Assembly (NCBI GenBank): GCA_009760855.2
Contig: WPIO01000007.1
Span: 9,243,501 to 9,307,500 of the forward strand
Reading direction: 5' to 3'
DNA length: 64,000 nt
Origin: Cristatella mucedo
Taxonomy: Eukaryota > Bryozoa > Phylactolaemata > Cristatellidae
Below, one piece after another: positions 63,495 through 64,000 of this stretch. The notes below the pieces were generated by a model that saw only the letters and a program-made list of their open reading frames with translations, was not told the origin of the DNA and did no database searches. The stretch's first letter is position 1. Every line of letters begins with the position of its first letter. The position numbers and the translations under genes are program-made.

Positions 63495-63856
63495 ATGACG
63501 AGCCCCAGCCGAAGACGCCCGAGAGCAGCTACAAGTTGTAGAGCACTAGTTCAGTGGGGGGGGGGTGTTCTTTCTCAATGTTGCAACGTCACTCTCTGGT
63601 TGCTGCTGAGTTGGGCGGAAATCATGCTTTCGTTGCGTTTTGGCAGTGGTTGGATTACTGTATTTTGTTTGTTTTCCTCCTTGCTACATGGGGTAATTAC
63701 ACCCATATTCCACCCGCTTTGATTGCTCTGGTTCCGTTTCCAATAGCTGTCAAAGTAAGGTACTTCTCATTTTTAATGTTTTTTCCCCGTAATTTTTCTT
63801 CGCTCTTCTTTAAACTGGGTTTCATTTTAACTATTTTAACTACTTACATAATTTAA
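63495..63856 (+). other. Overlapping hydrophobic open frames, unrecognised
   Basis: Two overlapping plus-strand frames (63495-63722, 63554-63856) encode hydrophobic stretches. A possible donor (CAAAGTAAGG near 63750) could mark an exon end, but no family is recognised and chance is likely. Confidence 0.2.
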
Positions 63857-64000
63857 CTATAGAAATCATAAACCAATGAACCCATACATCCGAGGCAGCG
63901 CTGTAAGGCCACAACTATATCGCAGCATTTTGCAATTGAAATTTCAATTGATGGAGGGTTTTTATTCCTTGTGGCTACCGAATCAACGGCGCCTTTCGTT

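Overview
The window is animal nuclear DNA, most likely from an invertebrate. It holds one spliced host gene (a WDR82/Swd2 orthologue with GT-AG introns and a 304-residue collinear match to the vertebrate protein), many 5'-truncated LINEs, tRNA-headed SINEs, DNA transposons and, at its heart, one nearly complete but decaying Polinton/Maverick-type virus-like element. The species cannot be named from the sequence.

Layout. 1-6730: repeat-rich intergenic DNA with SINEs, LINE-A 3' ends and a decayed Tc1/mariner transposase. 6736-28754: an AT-rich 22,019-bp Polinton with 211-bp terminal inverted repeats and a 5-bp target duplication CACGC. 29071-45864: WDR82 on the + strand in eight clear exons plus a tentative ninth, its introns swollen by LINE-A, LINE-B, SINEs and a SPIN-like hAT MITE. 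45865-64000: more LINEs and SINEs, two near-identical 1.6-kb direct repeats (about 47.5-49.27 kb and 61.42-63.03 kb), a foldback hAT element with a broken transposase (54922-57272) and a CpG-rich stretch (about 60.34-61.42 kb).

The Polinton encodes the expected set: retroviral-type integrase, protein-primed family B DNA polymerase, FtsK/HerA-type packaging ATPase, adenain-type cysteine protease, the N-terminal part of a probable major capsid protein and two probable minor capsid proteins. It adds accessory genes: four genes with phage tail-fibre-like repeats, a parvovirus-VP1-like phospholipase A2 domain, a YqaJ-type nuclease, an HNH-AP2 homing endonuclease and several unknown small proteins. 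Most hallmark genes carry frameshifts or stops; the ATPase and several presumed virion proteins are still open. Start codons across the element are preceded by a shared TATATAGAAA-ATG-like motif, including divergent gene pairs whose ATGs are only about 10-50 bp apart. A LINE-B fragment sits where most of the capsid gene has been deleted, so the element has been resident in the host for some time.

Two LINE families dominate the host DNA. LINE-A (L2/CR1-like reverse transcriptase, (ATT)n tail) shares its 3' end with one tRNA-headed SINE family. LINE-B (related C-terminal region, ACATT-type tail) resembles the tail of the 1.6-kb repeats. Gene calls rest on motif reading by eye; no database search was run.
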